Notes under the pieces: model-generated
The model's input: the letters and a program-made list of their open reading frames with translations, nothing else
Told to the model about the DNA's origin: nothing
Database searches by the model: none
Program-made: the position numbers and the translations under genes
Assembly: GCA_036378475.1 (NCBI GenBank)
Contig: DASUWJ010000134.1
Span: forward strand, 1-16,094
DNA length: 16,094 nt
Reading direction: 5' to 3'
Source: 13-2-20CM-68-14 sp036378475
GTDB taxonomy: Bacteria; Actinomycetota; Thermoleophilia; Gaiellales; Gaiellaceae
Part shown: one piece after another, positions 12,737 to 16,094 of the stretch
Numbering within the stretch: the stretch's first letter is position 1
Layout: each line of letters begins with the position of its first letter

Positions 12737-13534
12737 ATGTACACCTACAGCACCGTGGGTCGGTTGATCGAGCCGGAGCTCGAGGAGATACTCGCCTTCT
12801 GCGCCGAGGATCCGATCGAGCGCGTTTTTCTCGAGGATGTGGCCAGGCGCGGGCTCGGACGCTTCAGCGCTCTCGAGGACGGCGGCCGGCTCGCCGCCCT
12901 CTGTCACGCCGGCGCGAATCTCGTGCCCTCGGGCGAGAACTGCTCCGCCTTCGCGGAGCTCGCGGCCGGATCGAGCACGAGGATGATCATCGGCGAGGAG
13001 CGGGCAGTCAGCGCCCTCTGGGGCGCGGCGGCACCCTGGATGCCCCGGCCGCGAGCAGACCGGCCCGGGCAGCCCGTGTACGTGATCTCCGATCCCCCCG
13101 CCGAGGGCGGGAGCGGCTTGCGCGCAGCCCGGCCGCGGGATTTCGAGCTCCTGCTCCCCGCCTGCGCGGCGGCCCACGAGCACGAGATCGGCGTCGATCC
13201 GCTCGAGCGGGACCCGGAGGGTTTCCGGTGGCGGACGCGGGCCCAGATCGACGAGGGGCGCTCCTGGCTCTGGTCGGAGAACGGCACGATCCTGTTCAAG
13301 GCCGAGGCCTCGGCCTGGACGCCGCAGGCGGTGCAGCTGCAGCAGGTCTGGGTCGATCCCGAGGCTCGCGGGCATGGCTATGCCCAGCGCGGCATGCGGG
13401 ATCTCTGCCGCGGCCTGCTCGAGCACGTACCCGCGGTGTGCCTGTTCGTACGCCGGGAGAATGCCCCCGCGATCCGGGTCTACGAGGCGATTGGCATGCG
13501 CCACACGATCTCCTACCGGAGCCTGATCTTCTGA
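12737..13534 (+). CDS. GNAT acetyltransferase with N-terminal DUF4081-like domain
   Basis: A 265-residue two-domain protein of a type common in actinobacteria. Residues 1-115 (VGRLIEPELEEILAFCAEDP, RRGLGRFSALEDGGRLAALC) match the pattern of the DUF4081 domain, itself a degenerate GNAT-like fold. Residues about 125-265 form the GNAT domain. QQVWVDPEARGHGYAQRGM carries the acetyl-CoA loop R211-G-H-G-Y-A216 (Q/R-x-x-G-x-G/A). CLFVRRENAPAIRVYEAIGM and TISYRSLIF form the last strands. The acetyl acceptor is unknown. It starts 33 bases from the divergent PNP gene. No clear ribosome site is present, so a leaderless or near-leaderless start is likely. The stop TGA overlaps the apparent CTG start of the next small gene. 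Confidence 0.82.
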   Translation: MYTYSTVGRLIEPELEEILAFCAEDPIERVFLEDVARRGLGRFSALEDGGRLAALCHAGANLVPSGENCSAFAELAAGSSTRMIIGEERAVSALWGAAAPWMPRPRADRPGQPVYVISDPPAEGGSGLRAARPRDFELLLPACAAAHEHEIGVDPLERDPEGFRWRTRAQIDEGRSWLWSENGTILFKAEASAWTPQAVQLQQVWVDPEARGHGYAQRGMRDLCRGLLEHVPAVCLFVRRENAPAIRVYEAIGMRHTISYRSLIF

Positions 13535-13695
13535 TCCGCCTCCGGCGGCTGCTCACGCTCGGGCTCGCCCTCTGGCTCGCCCGCTATCTGGCGCGGGAGC
13601 TGGCGGCCCTCGCCGGGCGGCGCCTGCTCCCACCGGGTCCGCCGCCGGTGGCCTCCGCGCGCAAGCCCGGCTGGATGCCACTACGTGACGAATGA
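13531..13695 (+). CDS. Small membrane protein, 54 residues, apparent CTG start
   Basis: The frame after the GNAT gene encodes IRLRRLLTLGLALWLARYL, one amphipathic or transmembrane helix with a basic start, then ARELAALAGRRLLPPGPP and the end PGWMPLRDE. The Pro-rich C-terminus with PGWMP resembles small actinobacterial proteins ending PGWMPGP, which argues that the frame is translated. No ATG, GTG or TTG precedes the helix after the upstream gene ends. CTG at 13531 overlaps the GNAT stop as CTGA, in the position of the usual ATGA coupling. I therefore choose CTG, by context and not by direct proof. Function is unknown. Confidence 0.5.
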   Translation: MIRLRRLLTLGLALWLARYLARELAALAGRRLLPPGPPPVASARKPGWMPLRDE

Positions 13696-13758
13696 TGCTT
13701 GGCGAAAACACCGAACGAGGGAGGCCAAGGAGCGGCTTCGCTCCGATGATCAAAGCCG

Positions 13759-14229
13759 ATGCGGCGCTTCGCCCTCTATGCGGTAGGGCTCGTACTGGCG
13801 AGCGCGCTGATGCTCTCCTACGCGACCACGAGCCGGGCGCGGGGGAGCGGGCCGGTCTCGCATACCTGCTCGGTCACAGACCGGGCGTTCATCGACACGG
13901 CGGGCACGAACCTGACCGCGATCGGGCTCTGGGGCCAGCAGTACCTGGACGGAGAGACCGCGGCCGCCGACGTCGCCTCGGAGGCCGCCAATGCTGCCAA
14001 GATCGTCGGGGCGACGGCGCCGACCGATCCTTCGCTCGCCGAGACTCGGTCGCTGCTCGTGGGCATGTTCAGCGAGTACCGCCAGGCGATGCAGGCGGAG
14101 GCCACGCACCACGATGCCGGCCGGCACATGTTCCACGCCTACGGCTTGGCGAACTTCGCCCACGACGTGCTCGCGGAGGTCGAGCCGGCGCTGGCGAAGC
14201 GCGGCTGCGACGTCGCGCCGCTCATGTAG
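13759..14229 (+). CDS. Secreted or membrane-anchored helical protein, unknown function
   Basis: A 156-residue predicted exported protein. Residues 1-29 are a signal peptide or anchor (MRRFALYAVGLVLASALML then SYATTSRARG). The mature part is mostly helical, with Cys37 (SHTCSVTDRAF) and Cys150 (KRGCDVAPLM) able to form a disulfide. LTAIGLWGQQYLDG and EAANAAKIVGATAPTDP lead to a His/Met-rich helix, MQAEATHHDAGRHMFHAYGL then ANFAHDVLAEV. The histidines could bind metal or heme, but no known motif such as CxxCH is present. A GGAGCG/CGCTCC hairpin lies just upstream at 13729-13744. No family recognised. The tilS start follows 19 bases after its stop. Confidence 0.65.
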   Translation: MRRFALYAVGLVLASALMLSYATTSRARGSGPVSHTCSVTDRAFIDTAGTNLTAIGLWGQQYLDGETAAADVASEAANAAKIVGATAPTDPSLAETRSLLVGMFSEYRQAMQAEATHHDAGRHMFHAYGLANFAHDVLAEVEPALAKRGCDVAPLM

Positions 14230-14235
14230 GCAGGG

Positions 14236-14241
14236 CACACT
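14236..14241 (+). promoter_or_regulatory. Possible -10 box (CACACT) before tilS
   Basis: CACACT lies 7 bases before GTG 14249, the same distance as the -10-like boxes of the sirtuin and enolase-superfamily genes. It resembles the TACACT at 1075. There is no -35 and no Shine-Dalgarno sequence. Read-through from the upstream gene is equally possible. Confidence 0.3.
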
Positions 14242-14248
14242 TTGCAGG

Positions 14249-15235
14249 GTGAAAGACGATCACCCGGACCTGGTACGCCGTCGCGTCCAGGACTTCGTTG
14301 CTGAGCAGCGGTTGATTCCGCCCGGCGGCGAGGTCGTCTGCCTCGTCTCCGGCGGGCCCGACTCGACCTGCCTCTGGCACGTGCTGCGCACGCTCGGCTA
14401 CCGCGTCTTCGCGCTGCATGTCGACCACGGCCTCCGCGGCACCGACTCGGAGCAGGCTGCGCGTCTGTGCCGGGAGCGATTCGGCGCCGAGGTCGTCGAC
14501 GGCCGCGGCGGCGAGACGGAAGACGAGCTGCGCCAGATCCGCTACGGCTTTGCGGCCGGGCGCCTCCGCGCCACCGGCCACACGAGGGACGACGACGTGG
14601 AGACCGTCCTCTACCGGATCGTCTCGAGCGGCACGCCCGGGCGGATCAAGCCGAAACGAGAGGACGGCGTCGTCCGGCCCCTGCTTCGCCTCTGGCGGGC
14701 GGAGACCGAGGCCTACTGCCGAGGTGAAGGGCTGCCGTTTCTCGTCGATGCGAGTAACGCGAGCACCAAGCGCGGCCTGATCCGCGCCGAGCTCGTGCCG
14801 CTCCTGCAGGAGCTTCACCCCGGTGCCAAGCGCAACCTGCTCCGGCTGGCCGAGCACCGGCTGCTCCCGGCGGCGGTCGCAGAGCTGCTCGAGGCGCCGA
14901 TCGGCTCGAAGCGCCTCGACCTCGGCAACGGCGTGCAGCTCGTCCGCGAGTACGACCGGGCCTGGCTCGAGCGCGGTCCCGTCACGCTCGCGGGCCCGGT
15001 TCGCTGGGGCCAGTGGACGATCGAGTCCGAGCTCGCAGGCCTTAAGGTACGCGGCTGGAGGCCCGGAGACCGTCTCGCCGGCCGGCAGAAGAAGATCCAG
15101 GACGTATTCGTCGACGCCAAGATTCCCCGTTCCGAGCGCGAGGCCTGGCCACTGGTCGTCCGTGGCGACGAGGTGATCGCCGTGCCCGGTGTCGTCGACC
15201 ATCCCGAGGTGAAGGCGGAGCGTGCCGCAGACTGA
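14249..15235 (+). CDS. tilS: tRNA(Ile)-lysidine synthase
   Basis: A 328-residue TilS, which uses ATP and lysine to convert C34 of the CAU-anticodon tRNA-Ile to lysidine, so the tRNA reads AUA and not AUG. The PP-loop SGGPDST is at residues 34-40, followed by HVDHGLRG and the conserved GHTRDDDVETVLYRI (usually GHxxDDQxET). RPLLRLWRAETEAYCRGEGL and DASNASTKRGLIRAELVPLL complete the N-terminal domain. The C-terminal domain is present: LKVRGWRPGDRLAG, KKIQDVFVDAKIPRSER and the VIAVPGV end. This is the compact actinobacterial form, shorter than E. coli TilS. The start is GTG 14249 (VKDDHPDLVRRRVQDF). It overlaps hpt by 14 bases. Confidence 0.93.
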   Translation: MKDDHPDLVRRRVQDFVAEQRLIPPGGEVVCLVSGGPDSTCLWHVLRTLGYRVFALHVDHGLRGTDSEQAARLCRERFGAEVVDGRGGETEDELRQIRYGFAAGRLRATGHTRDDDVETVLYRIVSSGTPGRIKPKREDGVVRPLLRLWRAETEAYCRGEGLPFLVDASNASTKRGLIRAELVPLLQELHPGAKRNLLRLAEHRLLPAAVAELLEAPIGSKRLDLGNGVQLVREYDRAWLERGPVTLAGPVRWGQWTIESELAGLKVRGWRPGDRLAGRQKKIQDVFVDAKIPRSEREAWPLVVRGDEVIAVPGVVDHPEVKAERAAD

Positions 15236-15800
15236 GCTGCAGTCGGCAGTCGGCGAGATCCTGATCGACCGGGAGACGCTGACCACGCGGATCGCCGAGC
15301 TCGGCGCCGAGATCTCGGCCGACTATGCCGGCCGTGACCTGCTGCTGATCGGCGTCCTCAAGGGAGCGGTCTTCTTCATGGCCGACCTGATGCGCCAGCT
15401 GACGATTCCCTGCGAGGTCGACTTCATGGCGATCTCGAGCTACGGCGCGAGCACCGATTCCTCCGGAGTGGTCAGGATCCTCAAGGACCTGGACATCAAC
15501 ATCGAGGGCCGCGACGTGCTCGTCGTCGAGGACATCATCGACTCCGGGCTGACGCTCTCGTACCTGATGCGAAACCTCGAGTCACGTGAGCCGGCAACGC
15601 TCGAGGTTTGCGCCCTGCTGACGAAACCGGGGCGGCGCGAGATCGAGGTGCCGGTCCGCTACGTCGGTTTCGAGATCCCGAACCGGTTCGTGATCGGCTA
15701 CGGACTCGATTTCGGCGAGCGCTACCGAAACCTGCCCTACGTGGCCGTGCTGAGCGCAGATGCGCTCCCCGAGGGGTTTGAGGCACCGGACTCGCCGTAG
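15222..15800 (+). CDS. hpt: Hypoxanthine phosphoribosyltransferase
   Basis: A 192-residue purine phosphoribosyltransferase that makes IMP or GMP from hypoxanthine or guanine and PRPP. Motifs are VGEILIDRETLTTRIAELG at the start, LIGVLKGAVFFMADLMRQL, the flexible-loop region FMAISSYGASTDSSG, and the PRPP-binding VEDIIDSGLTL with Glu103, Asp104 and Asp107. The family end FVIGYGLDFGERYRNLPYV is complete. The start is GTG 15222, inside the 3' end of tilS (14-base overlap), so the two are co-transcribed and probably coupled. The tilS-hpt-ftsH order is widespread in actinobacteria and firmicutes. Together with the DeoD-type PNP it gives a purine salvage route. Confidence 0.94.
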   Translation: MPQTELQSAVGEILIDRETLTTRIAELGAEISADYAGRDLLLIGVLKGAVFFMADLMRQLTIPCEVDFMAISSYGASTDSSGVVRILKDLDINIEGRDVLVVEDIIDSGLTLSYLMRNLESREPATLEVCALLTKPGRREIEVPVRYVGFEIPNRFVIGYGLDFGERYRNLPYVAVLSADALPEGFEAPDSP

Positions 15801-15817
15801 GCGGTGCTTATGCCCGC

Positions 15818-15838
15818 TGGTACCCTGCCGATAGAGGT
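15818..15838 (+). promoter_or_regulatory. Extended -10 promoter and ribosome site for ftsH
   Basis: TGGTACCCT (15818-15826) is an extended -10 (TG-n-TACCCT). AGAGG at 15833-15837 is a modest Shine-Dalgarno sequence before GTG 15842. ftsH may therefore be expressed on its own as well as by read-through from hpt across the 41-base gap. Confidence 0.4.
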
Positions 15839-15841
15839 CAC

Positions 15842-16094
15842 GTGAATCGTTTCTTCCGTAGCGCGCTCTTCCCCCTCTTCGTGATCGTGCTGCTCGTCTA
15901 CCTAGCGAGCCAGACACTGATCCCGCACGGCAAGAACTCACAGAAGGTCACCTATTCGGAGTTCCGCCAGGACATCAAGACCGGGCAGGTGCAAAGCGCG
16001 GAGTTCAACCCCGGCAAGCGCCAGATCACCGGCAAGCTGACCGACCAGAAGACCTTCTCCGTCCACTACCCGAGCGACCAGTCGGTGCCGATCC
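15842..16094 (+). CDS. ftsH: ATP-dependent zinc metalloprotease FtsH, N-terminal part (runs off window)
   Basis: The first 84 residues of FtsH, the membrane-bound AAA+ protease that degrades misassembled membrane proteins. A basic start (NRFFRS) is followed by a transmembrane helix (ALFPLFVIVLLVYLASQTL). The start of the extracytoplasmic FtsH domain follows: KVTYSEFRQDIKTGQVQSAEF, with ITGKLTDQKTFSVHYPSD. The YSEF motif and the position after hpt make the call firm even though the AAA and zinc-protease domains lie outside the window. The GTG start directly precedes the helix. Confidence 0.9.
   Translation, partial: MNRFFRSALFPLFVIVLLVYLASQTLIPHGKNSQKVTYSEFRQDIKTGQVQSAEFNPGKRQITGKLTDQKTFSVHYPSDQSVPI

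Noticed and set aside
12658..13695. 345-codon plus-strand frame as one protein
   Set aside because: Most of it is an Arg-rich shadow of the GNAT gene. Only the last 54 codons, after the GNAT stop, look like a real protein and are annotated separately.
13729..13744. GGAGCG/CGCTCC hairpin considered as a terminator
   Set aside because: Only a 6-bp stem with no U tract, close to the next start. It is too weak to assign a role beyond mention.
14222..15286. 354-codon minus-strand frame antisense to tilS
   Set aside because: Shadow frame; tilS on the plus strand has complete family motifs.

Overview
The window is about 70% G+C with dense, mostly housekeeping genes. Many genes start at GTG, directly behind a -10-like hexamer. 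It looks like a chromosomal fragment of a high-G+C actinobacterium, most likely of the Thermoleophilia (Gaiellales/Solirubrobacterales) type. Support comes from the tilS-hpt-ftsH order at the right end, a DUF4081-type GNAT protein, an actinobacterial NfeD/SPFH pair and the leaderless promoter style. This placement is inferred from gene content only. I see no tRNA, rRNA, CRISPR array, insertion sequence or phage gene.

Left end (1-1167) is damaged. An nfeD-like gene, already partial at the window edge, carries a one-base frameshift in a CCCC run. It then runs directly into an SPFH/stomatin gene that has lost its membrane anchor and N-terminus, as if about 200 bases had been deleted across the gene boundary. 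Next comes a promoter and about 25 codons resembling the start of a TetR-type repressor, ending in TGATG on the start codon of an MFS (SLC45/GPH-like) transporter. The cause may be gene decay or a consensus/assembly error.

Middle (2439-8922): an acyl-CoA dehydrogenase (minus) and an O-antigen-ligase-like membrane protein with a helical-repeat tail (plus) diverge from overlapping start codons (CATG). They are followed by a secreted protein with a His/Lys-rich 18-residue tandem repeat, a strong hairpin, an enolase-superfamily protein, a second acyl-CoA dehydrogenase and a convergent hotdog thioesterase. The two dehydrogenases and the thioesterase suggest fatty acid or branched-chain acyl-CoA catabolism.

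Right half (8923-16094): the thioesterase and a class III-type sirtuin diverge from a 26-bp bidirectional promoter region. A 53-residue CxxC protein and an L,D-transpeptidase lipoprotein diverge from a second one. A small coiled-coil protein with a basic tail converges on a lipid kinase (DAGK/YegS family) that has no ATG, GTG or TTG start and appears to begin at ATT, overlapping the stop of a DeoD-type purine nucleoside phosphorylase. A GNAT protein, a small membrane protein apparently starting at CTG, and a secreted helical protein lead into tilS, hpt (overlapping tilS by 14 bases) and the start of ftsH. PNP and Hpt are both purine-salvage enzymes.

No multi-gene novel system stands out. The most unusual items are the damaged left end, the His/Lys repeat protein, the two apparent non-canonical starts, and the compact CATG/CTAG gene junctions.
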